A DNA stretch of 64,000 bases from Panonychus citri. Taxonomy: Eukaryota > Arthropoda > Arachnida > Trombidiformes > Tetranychidae. Each line of letters begins with the position of its first letter. Position 1 is the stretch's first letter. A program made the position numbers and the translations under genes. Below, piece by piece: positions 1-11,978 of the stretch. Location: positions 2,418,001-2,482,000 of the forward strand of contig NW_026515539.1 of assembly GCF_014898815.1 (NCBI RefSeq). The letters are read 5' to 3'. The notes beneath the pieces were generated by a model, which saw only the letters and a program-made list of their open reading frames with translations, was not told the DNA's origin and did no database searches.

Positions 1-230
1 TATTACAACTCAAATACTCATAATGATCAACATACACAAGAGATACACATAGACACACACATAGAGAGAGAGAGAGACTTGAAAATAAGACACACCCTGA
101 GGAGAGATGATGATTCAAATCCCTCCTCAGATTTACCGCCGGTTAACCAGTGGCAGTTACACTCCACCTCTTTAAATGTTAATCAACTGATTATCATAAT
201 AAAAGTACAACAATCTAACCATTTCTAGTT

Positions 231-320
231 AGATGGCGTTCGAGTTGAAACTTATAGTTACACTTGGAGTCGAGTCCAAGTAAATGTTATTTTCTAGTTA
301 ACTATAAGTCTGAATGGTTG
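231..320 (+). promoter_or_regulatory. Conserved block upstream of Msx-A
   Basis: This block lies about 110-200 bp before the Msx-A start codon. It begins with AGATGGCGT and ends with a core AGTTAACTATAAGTCTGA at 296-313. The same order of motifs recurs before Msx-B (2709-2795), with much weaker similarity around it. Two paralogous promoters keeping the same short block points to a shared cis-element or core promoter. No TATA box is obvious. The role is inferred from conservation between paralogues only. Confidence 0.5.
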
Positions 321-427
321 CAACAATTACCTAAAGTGATATTGACATTAAATTGTGATTCAATTGAAAAATAAGTAAATTGTTACACTTGGGAAAACAT
401 TGAATCGATCAGAACTGAGAACGAAAA

Positions 428-1372
428 ATGAAAACTTCAAGTTCAACATCGATAACCAAATCATTGGTATCGATAAAAACACCGATAATTAAAACAACAC
501 CTTCAACGACAGTTACTAATACCTCCCAATTATTACCTACAACCAATTCATCACAATCAGTTAAATCAAATAAATTATCATTTTCTATTGATAGTTTGAT
601 TAAAAATGATGTAATTGTTAATGATAATGATGATGATCATGTTGATAGTGATTTAGATGATATTGATGATGAAAAGGATAGTTTTATCTCACCTTGTGAG
701 ACTGTCCTCTCATCTTCATCTCCAACCTCATCACCATCACCTCCACCTCAACCACCAACTCATCCTCATCATCTAAGTCTTCATCCCTTTCATCAGCATT
801 TTCATCCTCATCTTCACCATCACCATCAAATTGATTCTTCATCATCATCTCCTTATGCTAATATTGGACTTTTCTCACCAAGAGGTTACCCTTGGCTTAA
901 TGGTGGCGGTTTTTTGAATGTTATGAGTGCCAATGGTGTTAATGGTTCCAATGGTGGAGGCAATAGTGAAGGTGTCAGTGGAAATGGATTACCAAGATTA
1001 CCAGCGATTAAATGTCAATTAAGGAAACACAAGAGTAACCGGAAGCCTCGAACTCCGTTTACCAATAATCAACTTTTAGCATTGGAACGAAAGTTTCACA
1101 CCAAACAATATCTTTCGATAGCTGAACGAGCCGACTTTTCATCTTCACTTAACTTAACGGAAACTCAGGTCAAAATTTGGTTCCAAAATCGTCGGGCTAA
1201 AGATAAACGACTCAAGGAAGCGGAAGTGGAAAAATTAAGAATATCAACTCGGTGCTTACCTGGTGCTTTTGGTCTGCAATTTTATCATCCTCGACCTCCA
1301 CCTCCTCCAGCTCATGTTTCATTCTCACTTTTTCCCAATCAACACTCACTCAACTCACTAATTTGTAAATAA
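428..1372 (+). CDS. msx: Msx/Drop-class homeobox transcription factor, copy A
   Basis: A 314-residue nuclear DNA-binding protein of the NK-like Msx (muscle segment homeobox, Drop) class. The homeodomain spans about residues 204-263. It carries the family signature RKPRTPF just inside its start, the helix 2 stretch QYLSIAERADFSSSLNLTE and the recognition-helix motif KIWFQNRRAK. An eh1-type Groucho-binding motif (LSFSIDSLI) lies near residues 50-60, and a GYPWL tryptophan motif precedes the homeodomain, as PWM does in other Msx proteins. The N-terminus is Ser/Thr-, Asp- and His-rich low complexity. The C-terminal FGLQFY resembles the AFGL segment of the family. Msx genes usually have one intron before the homeobox; here the frame is open throughout, so the gene looks intronless. 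Family role: repressor in dorsoventral neural and muscle patterning. The first ATG of the frame is used. Class assignment is firm; orthology is inferred. Confidence 0.95.
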   Translation: MKTSSSTSITKSLVSIKTPIIKTTPSTTVTNTSQLLPTTNSSQSVKSNKLSFSIDSLIKNDVIVNDNDDDHVDSDLDDIDDEKDSFISPCETVLSSSSPTSSPSPPPQPPTHPHHLSLHPFHQHFHPHLHHHHQIDSSSSSPYANIGLFSPRGYPWLNGGGFLNVMSANGVNGSNGGGNSEGVSGNGLPRLPAIKCQLRKHKSNRKPRTPFTNNQLLALERKFHTKQYLSIAERADFSSSLNLTETQVKIWFQNRRAKDKRLKEAEVEKLRISTRCLPGAFGLQFYHPRPPPPPAHVSFSLFPNQHSLNSLICK

Positions 1373-1640
1373 TTAACATTGTCATCAAATCATTTTCATC
1401 TTAAACATTATGTTTTAATTGTAATTAACATCCCAATTTGATTCACCCAATTTAATCAACTGATTTCATTTTTTGCCTGTTAATTTGATTAAAGGTTAAA
1501 CTTTTACCCTTCAAACTTTCAATCAATCAAAACCATATCTTTATAATCAGAATCTAATCAAATCTGATTGTAATATCACATTCATGATACATTAATCAAA
1601 TGTCATTTCAAACAACATTGAACTCGGTAATACGATAAAT

Positions 1641-2305
1641 ATAATAAATGTGAAATCGTGATGACAATTTAAATTGTAATTACTACGATTATTATTATTA
1701 TTTATGATGAAATGAATGAAAGTTAATTACTTGTCAGTTGAGAACAAGATATTTATCATTATCTTAATTGTTCTTGTGGTCAAGTGATTAAACTCAATGG
1801 AAAATCATTTTCTATGTGGTTTCATATTTCGCTTGAAAGAAAAGTAGAAAAGGTAAAAAGGTAAAGGTAAGAGTTAAATGCGACAATAATTTTACAAGAT
1901 TATCTTTTACTCTGTTGGGTGTTTTTCCCTTAATCTGGTTCGAGTTTGTTGCTAACCTTTTGTTTACTTTTTTCTGTAGTTACCTGTGGATAGAGAGTAA
2001 GAAAGAAAGAGAAAGAAAAAAAGAAAGAAAGAAAGAAAGAAAGAGAAAGAGAGAGAGAGTTTGTTTCGATTTGATTTGATTGTTTTGACTATAACAATAA
2101 AGAATCGTTTAAATGTAAACATATAATTAACTTTAATCTGAATCAGATCTTAATCTTAATCTTGTGTTTAAAGCGAAGGTGCCAATCAACAAGTAACAGG
2201 GAAAAAAAGACAAACACAAACCAATGACTTTATCTTTTCAGTGGAAACATTGAAATCGATACACTAAATTGTAACAATCAACACAAAAGAGGAATTAAAA
2301 AATAT
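1641..2305. repeat. Duplicated ~650 bp segment, copy 1
   Basis: This noncoding segment between the two Msx genes recurs in the same orientation at 43247-43893. By eye there are only about six substitutions plus a length difference in an internal purine microsatellite (about 1998-2060). Both ends stop abruptly against unrelated sequence. No terminal inverted repeats or coding potential were seen. It could be a duplicated regulatory segment or a dispersed repeat family member. Confidence 0.85.
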
Positions 2306-2708
2306 TCTCAAGAATAATAATCTTCAAACCTTCAATCAGTTCATTCAATTATTCAATCCAAAGTCTCTGATTCATATTATTATCTCTAAGCCACAATGAA
2401 AAATCACCATAAAAATTAACAGTTATTAAAATTCATGTTCAGATGAAATTAACATTAATACAAATTTCCATTAATTAGTTTCAAATCATAATCATTATAT
2501 TTTATATGTGTAATTAATTGCTTGTAACCCAATTTAATATCTACATTAACGATCAATTTCATCACAACGAGCCTTACATTATCACTAAGAGATGAATTCT
2601 AATCCCACCCCACCCTCATCCTCATAATATTCCCACTCCCTAGTGACTCCTCCTTCCAGTGAGAGTGGGTGTTGTTGTTGTATAGGTTGAAACAAAGTTC
2701 CCACTCTG

Positions 2709-2795
2709 TAGATGGCGTGAAAGTTAAATGATAAACAGTTTGAGTTTAACCAAAGTGAATGTTATTTACAAGTTAACTATAAGTCTGATTGTTTG
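2709..2795 (+). promoter_or_regulatory. Conserved block upstream of Msx-B
   Basis: The paralogous counterpart of 231-320. It holds TAGATGGCGT at 2709, a GTGAATGTTATTT stretch, and the core AGTTAACTATAAGTCTGA at 2771-2788, followed by TTGTTTG. It lies about 140-230 bp before the Msx-B start. Retention in both copies while the flanks have diverged suggests selection or recent conversion. Confidence 0.5.
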
Positions 2796-2935
2796 AATCA
2801 TGATCCATGTCAACAGTTAATTGTTATTAGTTGTGTAATTATTTTATAAACAAACAAACGAAAAAAATTACTGAAAACATATCATATCATATAAAAAAAG
2901 TAATTAGCTCACTAATTAATCACTAATAGTTATCA

Positions 2936-3817
2936 ATGAAAACTTCAACATCTTCCTCGTCTTCATCTTCTTCCTCTTCATCCTCATCCTCATCAACATC
3001 AATCTCATTAGCACCATCAAAAACAATTACAATAACAACTTCAAGTAAATCAAGTAAATTATCATTTGGAATTGATAAATTAATTAACCAAGGGACTAAT
3101 TATCATAATAACAATAATCGTGTCAACAGTGAAAAAGATAACGGTAAAAGTAAAACTAAAGTTAATATAAATACAAATATAAATGTTGATGATGATGATG
3201 ATTGTGATTCAAGTGATGTAACTGAATTACCAAGTGAAACCGTTATTTCATCATCACCACCAACATCATCTCACTCATCACCTCCTTCAACTCATCCTTT
3301 TCATCCCTTCAACCACCTTCACCCACACAATTCACCTTCAGCATTTGTCGGTGTCTTTACAAATGAAGGATACCCTTGGTTCAATCGCAGTGTAAATAGT
3401 GAGGGTGGAAATGGATTACCAAGATTACCAGCGATTAAATGTCAATTAAGGAAACACAAGAGTAACCGGAAGCCTCGAACTCCGTTTACCAATAATCAAC
3501 TTTTAGCATTAGAACGAAAATTTCAAAATAAACAATATCTTTCGATAGCTGAACGAGCCGACTTTTCATCTTCGCTTAACTTAACGGAAACTCAGGTCAA
3601 AATTTGGTTCCAAAATCGTCGAGCTAAGGAAAAGCGTCTCAAGGAAGCGGAAATTGAAAAGATAAGACTATCAGCTCGTCCGCTATTACCTGCAGCCGCT
3701 GCAGCGGCTTTTGGTTTTCCCTTTTATCCTCATCATCCACCGCCAGCTCACATTGGTTTCTCTGTGGCAGCGGCGGCCGTTGCAGCCGCTGCTGGTTTCA
3801 CAAGCGCTAATTGTTAA
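2936..3817 (+). CDS. msx: Msx/Drop-class homeobox transcription factor, copy B
   Basis: A 293-residue tandem paralogue of the gene at 428, same strand, about 1.56 kb downstream. The homeodomain spans about residues 177-236 and differs from copy A at only a few positions. An eh1-like motif (LSFGIDKLI) follows an N-terminal poly-serine run, and GYPWF precedes the homeodomain. Unlike copy A, the C-terminus has Ala-rich runs and AAFGFPFY, closer to the canonical Msx C-terminus. The reading frame is uninterrupted, so it also appears intronless. The DNA from about 3408 to 3660 is almost identical to copy A, including synonymous sites, while the N-terminal coding regions are highly diverged. Role by family: Groucho-dependent repressor. 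A working gene is likely, given the intact frame and conserved motifs. Confidence 0.95.
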   Translation: MKTSTSSSSSSSSSSSSSSSTSISLAPSKTITITTSSKSSKLSFGIDKLINQGTNYHNNNNRVNSEKDNGKSKTKVNINTNINVDDDDDCDSSDVTELPSETVISSSPPTSSHSSPPSTHPFHPFNHLHPHNSPSAFVGVFTNEGYPWFNRSVNSEGGNGLPRLPAIKCQLRKHKSNRKPRTPFTNNQLLALERKFQNKQYLSIAERADFSSSLNLTETQVKIWFQNRRAKEKRLKEAEIEKIRLSARPLLPAAAAAAFGFPFYPHHPPPAHIGFSVAAAAVAAAAGFTSANC

Positions 3818-6264
3818 CCAAATTATGTTTACTATTATTATTATTATTACAATTATTATATCAACACACTGAAAATAATCAAACATCATCATCATCGTCA
3901 TACAAACAATAAATTATCGATTATTATTAAATTTTTTCCGCTTCAAAATGAACTTTTTATTTTTATCGTGATAATTTTCACTCCAAGTTTATCCATATGA
4001 AAAAAGTTATTGTCCTTCAGCAAGAAAGTCAAGTGCTCAGGAGTTAATATCATAAATATGAATCAGTTGTTTGAATTCAATTAGTTGAGTTAATTTCATT
4101 GAGTTTTGTTATTATTTTTGATAAAATACTCTTGACGTAATGATGATGATAATGAGATGATGACAATCAAATGCTCAGTTGAAAGAGAATATAATTCAAG
4201 ACAAAAAAGTACCAAATCTTTTTCTTTCTAAATATTTCCGGTTCTCTTTTTCAACCGGAAAATGACCAATCAACTCAGAATTAAGTTCATACATTAAAGC
4301 TATCAGAAATTTCATCTTCCATTACAATTGGTCATCATTATCATCATGATTCATTTATTATTATTATATACAAACATGGAAAGAAAGAGAATAAAAAAAT
4401 CCCATATTCCAAAATAAGATTTCATGAGATTGCTTCTTCCACTATATTCAGAACTTAAAGAGCAGCATTTTACAAAATCGAAGCTCAAAACTATAATCAA
4501 ATCATAATTATAATAATAATTGTCAATTAACTTGCAATCATCATCATTGTCATCACAGTTTCTCAACATACAGATGATTAAATTTGATTTATTGTTGAAA
4601 AAAAATAACTTAATGAAATATGATTGAGTGTTAATCACAGGCAATATAATAGTTGTAAAAAGGTTTGGCCTGATAATGGCTTATGATTATATTAATATGA
4701 TGATTATGATGATAAGGATGATGTGCTATCATTGTATGAATACCCTGTTCCTCCTCCTCCCATTGAAATCAATGGTCGTTGGAAGTTAATTGAAAATCTG
4801 TGAACCAAATCGTTAGCTTCATGTCCATCAATGAGTGAGTATCAGTGTGAGTGTGAGTGTGTGTGTATATATTTAACTAGTTAACAATGGACCTTATCTG
4901 GTTGAATGATTTAAAGAAGAAGCTTAAAAATAAATTAACCTGAAAACGAGATCATTAAAGTATTAACATTTTCCTTGTCCATTAGCTATCGTAATGATCA
5001 ATATGAATATGCATACCCACATACAAATACATCGAGATGGTGACGACAATAACAATAATAATAATAGTAACTTAGGTTAGATGAGGTTAGATTAAGTTTG
5101 ATTAAGTTGATAAAAAGTTTATCCATCTTAAGCTCCAATGGTTTATGAAGGAAAGAAAAACTTTACAAAGACTTGACTTTCTCTCTTTCTCTTTCTCTCT
5201 CTCTGTCCTTTTCCATTGTGTGATTATAATTGTGAAAAATCAACTAGTCGACTCGTAGATATTAATATTGTCCGTTGGTCTTTTCTATTTTCCCGGTTAT
5301 TTGGATATTATCATAATGTGAACAACTTTTTTTCTCCAACTTAATCATTTACTCTTCTTTCTATTGGGTTAGTAAAACTTTGTCACTCGATTACATTTTG
5401 TCGACTTTGCTGTTGGTCTTTTTGTGTTGTTGTTCAACATTTTCAATGACAACAAAAAAGACGACTAAGATCAACTGTTCAAGAAAGTGAGTTCGATACT
5501 TTGTATAAAAGTTTTCTGTGAATAAAAAGGGAACCACTTGACAATAACAATGACAGTAGTTTATGATATGTATGTACTCATGTTGTATTAGAACATAGTT
5601 CTTATATCGAGTTTGGGGTCGAGGAAAAGTTACTTTTTTTCTCCTCAAGCAACAACAAGAAAGGCCAACAAATGAAAATCTCCAATGAATAGATTTTGTA
5701 TTCGCAAGCGATTTGAAGGAAAGTTAATAAAGTTATTTCACACATCGACTTTGAAAGGTATTCAAATAATCACTTCTAATAGTTGATTATAATAGTTAAT
5801 TGTGATTAACAATGACAATAGTTAATGTTTGTTAAAGTTTCCATTTTAATTGTTCAGTCAATCATTAACAATGTCATTATATTAGTAAAGTTTGTGTCTC
5901 TTTGACAATATCAATCCATTTCAATTGTCAACCTATTGGCTTGATTTTGGCGCTTCTGTTTTCAACACCAATCAAATTAAATTATTACCTTAATTATGCA
6001 TTTAATTTTCCACCATTACCTGTTAAACTGTTGACCACTCCTTTCGGCAATATAATCAATTTATGATCGTTTTGATTGCTTTCCAATTCCTTTTCACTTT
6101 TGGAGCCTTATTTTTACATAACAATTTGATGCCTTCGATTTTGTTGTCGATCCTTTTATTTGATTGCTAAATTGTTGCAATTTAATTCATTCGTATAAGT
6201 TATTCATTTTTATCGGTGTATCTTTTTTCTTACTTATCGCTTTAATTTACCGAATCTAATTGAC

Positions 6265-6455
6265 TTTAAAGTCACCATTTGTTGACCAATGGTCAAATGT
6301 ATACATGTGCATACAAACTAATGATACAGTAAATTGTTATTGATTATCCAACAACAACGATTCGTAGTGATAGTTACGTTTAAAACTTATATTTATATCT
6401 GTTTCTGTCTTATGACCATCATAAAGAGACTGGTCACTTTTAGTCTTACTGACCA
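6265..6455. promoter_or_regulatory. TGACCA/TGGTCA hexamer cluster 1
   Basis: Several copies of the hexamer TGACCA or its complement occur within 200 bp, including a facing pair in GTTGACCAATGGTCAAATG. The motif resembles a nuclear-receptor half site with one changed base. The same hexamer is dense at 10886-11978, 16096-17173 and 41923-42156. The binding factor is unknown. Confidence 0.3.
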
Positions 6456-7794
6456 ATGAAATTTACTTTATTACACTAGAACATGAATACGAATCATTTT
6501 TCAATCATTGAAATGACCGGAAAAAAACTATCTCCTCATGTAATCTTGATATTATTCATGAATCATGTTATCTTGAATTCCTGAGATAAAAGTATGAAAT
6601 ACAATAATAACCATGATAATATATTAAATAAGATTAACATTAAATCATAGACCTGATCATCATTGATAATCATCACCATCCTTTCATATTTATATTGAAC
6701 TCAATGAAATATCATCAATCATATTTAGTACCAGAAGTTAAAGTAACCTAGCCTTGACCAGTAAGTATTATAATTGAAGAAAAGTGGACACAAAATCAAT
6801 TCATGAATGAAAACGTATCCGAAATGATTTGTTTCCAAGTATTATCAGATAAAATTGAATTTCCAAGTGAAATTGAAATTGAAATTCTCAGTTAGAACTT
6901 GATAACTCTTAATACTTTGGTTGACTTGGAATTGAATCAGAAAATCTAATATCATTTTGATTAACATTCTCAATGGGAGAAAACTACAATCAGAAGCAAC
7001 AATCAATAATCATAATCATAATCATCATCAAATAATAGTAACAATTTGACCACAAAATTAATAACAATAAGTTATCACAAACAATCAACAATTTGAAATT
7101 ATCATGAATTCTGATTAAATCTGTCAACTTTTTTTTACTATATTTATATAACGGTTATCACCATGATCCTTACACAGGGAGGGAAAATAATAATAACAGT
7201 ATATTAGGTTATTGAAAGTCAACCTCCCACTCCTCATATTTGGTCACCGGCGGGAATCAGCAGGGAGTGAAAATATTTTTCCATATTATTATCATTCTGA
7301 TTCATGATAACAATTACAGTTAACATTATTATCACATTGGACACTCGAAAATCATTTATTATCATTATTATTGATTTCCAACTACAATCAGTTATATGAG
7401 ATTTTATTAATAATCAATTGATTGTGATTGATTAACTCCATCAGTTTATTGTTATTTTTTTTTACTGTTCAAATATCCTAATTAAACAATTTAAACAATA
7501 ACAAATCAATTGCTAATCACAAGCTAAGTTACATATCAACAAAAAAAATTGAATCACATCAACAAATCATTGTATTAATCAAATAATGTATCGTAATCAA
7601 ATTAACACTAATTGTAATTGCTAGATTTTCAATTTTCCAAGTTGAAATGATAAAAGATTATAATTAAATTATCTGACAATTTAGTATTTTCAACAAAAGG
7701 TTAGGATTAAGGTTAAATGGTTAAATTGTGAATTAAATTGTGTTGTCTAACTTGATTGACTTAATATGATTAAGTTTGCGGTGTCAATGATGAT

Positions 7795-7796
<2 letters not shown>

Positions 7797-7848
<52 letters not shown>
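7797..7848. repeat. (ATC)n microsatellite
   Basis: An uninterrupted ATC/CAT trinucleotide array of about 17 units. Confidence 0.95.
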
Positions 7849-8220
7849 TACCCATTGACAGTGTAAAAGGTTGAGCGAGAAAAAAAAAGTCTAAATCAAG
7901 TCAATAAAAAAGCAACAATCAAACAACAGGCTCTTTAATATGATTACCATTATATTATCATATGAAGTAACTTTTGCTCACTTTATCTTCATCATCATCA
8001 TAATCTCATCCTCATCCCACCTTCCATACCACCATCACCATCATCACCCATCATCATCCTCCATCTTCATCCTCTTAAGCATCATTTTGGTTTCTGTTGT
8101 GAACAAAAAATAAATAAAAGAGTCGCAACTTAAATATTATATATTAACAAGAATCAACTTTCAACTATTATTAACTGGTAATGGAGCGTAACTTAATCAT
8201 TTGGAATCATTTTCTTGCCA

Positions 8221-8250
8221 TCAAATCAAATCAAATCAAATCAAATCAAA
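8221..8250. repeat. (TCAAA)6 microsatellite
   Basis: Six tandem pentanucleotide units. Confidence 0.9.
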
Positions 8251-8975
8251 TTGACACAACACAATTCTGATCTTTGATTGTAATCAAATAGTAACGGATC
8301 AATGGCAAAAAACTGTATCTCACACAGAGTGGGAGGTGGAGATGATTATTATTATTTGTGTCCATTATTATTATTATCATGTTATTATTGTTAATAAATT
8401 ATTAATAGTTTATTGTTATTGTTAACACTTTACCTTTTCCCATAGCATATTGATTGAAATTAAATATCATGATTAACTTGAAACAATTTAATTCATTTCA
8501 AGTGATTGATGTTACATTCACTTCCGGGTTTAGTATTGGATAACCATGTAATGTTTCATGGTCACAAGGATATTGAATAACATATCATTTATAATACACA
8601 GTTAATTGTTGTGATTTAAGTTTAATTTGTTTATTTATTTACATTTTTTTTCTCTCCCATTATAATCCATTTAATTAGTAATCAGCTTAAATCACTAATT
8701 TGTCAAAATAATGCAAATTAATCTGATTTTAATTTTCTCCATAAATTCAATTAACTACTTTTGATTATCAAAAGTGATTAGTTTTTAGTTGAATAAAATT
8801 GAATGTTAATGAATAAGAGCAAAGCTGAAAAAAAATCATTAAAAAGTGGAAATTATATATTCCAAATTCATTTTCACCATGAAAATGAATTCTAATCAGG
8901 GTAAAGAAGCTCATCTTAAATTCAATGATAATAATGATATTCAGAGAGGAGAAAAAAAGTTCTTTTTGTCGAACA

Positions 8976-8978
<3 letters not shown>

Positions 8979-9012
<34 letters not shown>
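8979..9012. repeat. (CT)n microsatellite
   Basis: A perfect CT array of about 17 units. Confidence 0.95.
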
Positions 9013-9015
<3 letters not shown>

Positions 9016-10562
9016 ATCTTGTATGAAAAGTGAAACATTTTCTTCAGCATTCTAATCATGAACCATTATATTGAATCAGAATAAAATTGAGACACTATAT
9101 GAATCTGTATGAATAAATGAGAGTAACAATTTAATTTAATTTAGTTCAACAATCGAGATTGCAAATTAAATGAGATGCAAACTGTTTGAAATTGTTTAAT
9201 GAGTTTAATATCGTTATTTAAATTGTTGACATAATCATGATTAGGGTTGATAATGATTATGGAAGGAGGAAAAAAAAGTATGAGACTGACATTGTATTCA
9301 GATAAGTGACAATTTAATGGTTCCTATGAATGAGAGAGAAAGAGGAAAATCAATGTTTCCATCATCATTATCATCATCTTTTTTGATAGCAAATTACTAA
9401 ATGCTTAATAATGTTGCTGATTCCTTGATTGTTGACAATTTATTTTTAGATTTCTGCTCATTGTTCACAATCAATTGTTGATGATTTTCTTCCCCCCCCT
9501 CTCTCTCTCATTCGACTCCCTCTTTTCTCTGTCAATTATTTCTATTCTCGATTGTTACCATTAAAGCGTAAAAAGATTGTAACAATTTAGTAATGTGACT
9601 TTTATGTTTAACAATCAATTAATTACTTTACTAGTCAGCGTGATAATCATTAGATTGGTTGATTAAAATAGTTGATTGTTTACTTTTTGTTTCCCTTGTT
9701 TTCCTTCATATTATTTCACTTCTTTGATTGGAAAGTAATTAAAGTTAATAGTTTCCTCTGTGTCATTTAATTTACTCTAATTGCTTTTAATTGTTGCCTT
9801 AATTTAGTTTCTATTTTCTCATTCACCGATTCTGTTGACACTTTTTGAACCAGAATGACTATTTATTTATTTATAACTCAGTCTCCAATTATCGATTCGT
9901 TAATCATTGGTAACTGATTGATTTCTCATTTCATTCCGATCTGATTCCAATCTCATGATCAATCCATTTATGAGCTTTTCCTATTCCATGTAACCTATAC
10001 ACATATTTATACCAATGGTTCTATCAATGGGAATTTAGAAAACGATAGAAAAACTTTTGCACCGTTAGAATTATATTTGATCATTGAAAGAAAAAATTCC
10101 AAAAAGTTCTGATAGTCTCTCAGGAACAGCCATGTAAATCGATAGACTAGAGAGAAACAGTCTCATAATTTTCAGATAAACTACAAGAATGGTAACAATT
10201 TGTGTTGATTTCCATGTAAATGGCGATTCTTACCCGATAATTCATCTGAATTGAGCTATTCTGTTTCTTATCAACGTCAATAAAGCTCAATATGTATCAA
10301 TTATCACCATACCCTTACAGCTCTTGGAGATAACTGTTTATTCAGAAAAAAATACTCTCTCAGTGTTTTTTATCACCATTTACTTTAACCTCTGCATTCT
10401 CATCCTCATCCTTCATCCCTCAATATTATAACTGTTATCATCTTTATCAGCATCAGTTGACTCCTTTTCCCAGAGTGAGAGAGAGGAAAGATGATATTAA
10501 CTCTCATTTCCATCTTTATCATCACCTTCATCTTTATCTGCATCAATTTATGGAGACTAGTA

Positions 10563-10565
<3 letters not shown>

Positions 10566-10608
<43 letters not shown>
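10566..10608. repeat. (GA)n microsatellite
   Basis: A GA array of about 21 units inside a purine-rich stretch. Confidence 0.95.
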
Positions 10609-10610
<2 letters not shown>

Positions 10611-10885
10611 AATAGATGAAAGTGATTAGTAAGGGATGAAAATGATGAGGATGACAAGAACCACAATGATGATTCAAATCGATTGCTAACTATCATCATT
10701 GGTCAATTCGTATTATCATTAACTTTAAGTCAAGAGAGTAAACAAGTCAATCAAGAAATGATTAAAATCAATTGGCAAACAATAATAATAAAAGGCTAAC
10801 ATCAGTAATCATCATTAATATAATCAAACTATAAATACTTTGATTAGATTGTGGTGATAATATGTCAACTAACAGTTAATCAGCT

Positions 10886-11978
10886 TGACCATTGATAATA
10901 TTTAACTACATTCATGTAAACAGATTACTATTAATGATAAATAGTGGACACACAAAAATAGATCAAGAAAAAAGTGACCAGAAAAAAAAAGTCTACAAAT
11001 AACTAATCATTTGTGTTAATATAATCAACAATCAATTGGCAATCATTAAATATTAATGATAATCACTGGTGTGATTTGAGGATGAACATTGAAACCAATT
11101 TACAATTTAAATGATCACCAATATTAAACCTTATCAATCAAATTTACTGATTGTCGATTTTTTTACCTCAACGTATTTGCTGAAGGAAAGAAAAATGTTA
11201 ATCATGACAATTAAGTTAATTGCTGTAAATTATGTATTCTAATTATATCGTTTTCATGCATTTTTAGCCGATTCTTAGACTTTTACTTTGATACTTGATG
11301 ACCAATGGTAATGACCCTTGTCCAGCACAAAGATTGACAGTTATTTTGTTCATAAATCATAAACCATAATCATCACTCTATGTTTTTTTTATATATAAAT
11401 ATACCTTTGGGTCAGTAAGTACAATAAAAATGACCAAAGGTGGTTGAGATAAGTGGTCAGTTTAAGAAGGTAAATTCTTGTGGTCAGCAATACTTTTTTT
11501 TCTGCGGTTTTCGAAACTCACATTTTGGATAATTAGTTTTTTCTTTTGTAAGTAGATTTATAATTGGACCAGAAAAAAGGTTATAAACGTCGGAAAAATG
11601 ATCTTAGTGTATTTCGAGAAGACGAAGAAAAAAAAATGTACATATATCTCAATGGACAATAATTCACAATGATAGATATTGACCAATGTCCACTGAGTCT
11701 TGTACTTGACCTAAAGACAATACATCATCATCATCATTATCATCTTGAGACAATGTACAATGTTTTTGACAACATTTTTACTACACTATTACCATGGTTA
11801 CCGTTTTGACCAGTGTCTCGTGGTCAGTAACGATAATGACCACAAGTTTATCTTTGCTTAATTATTTACTTTTACCTGTTTGATTATCATTAGTTTCACC
11901 TATAAATTAATTATATCAAAAAGTGAAACGGTCCCAGCATCAGAACGGGAACAAAATTTCATGTCCATCAAGTGACCA
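10886..11978. promoter_or_regulatory. TGACCA/TGGTCA hexamer cluster 2
   Basis: I read about twelve copies of TGACCA or TGGTCA in 1.1 kb (for example at 10886, 10975, 11298, 11431, 11454, 11481, 11680, 11807, 11821, 11837 and 11973). At the local base composition about 0.3 would be expected. Several sit in facing pairs, and GTGGACA or TGTCCAC occurs nearby. This suggests a homotypic binding-site cluster in the Msx-flanking region. Function is inferred. Confidence 0.35.

Noticed and set aside
7785..7850. ATC array as a possible CRISPR or structured repeat
   Set aside because: Simple trinucleotide microsatellite without spacers.
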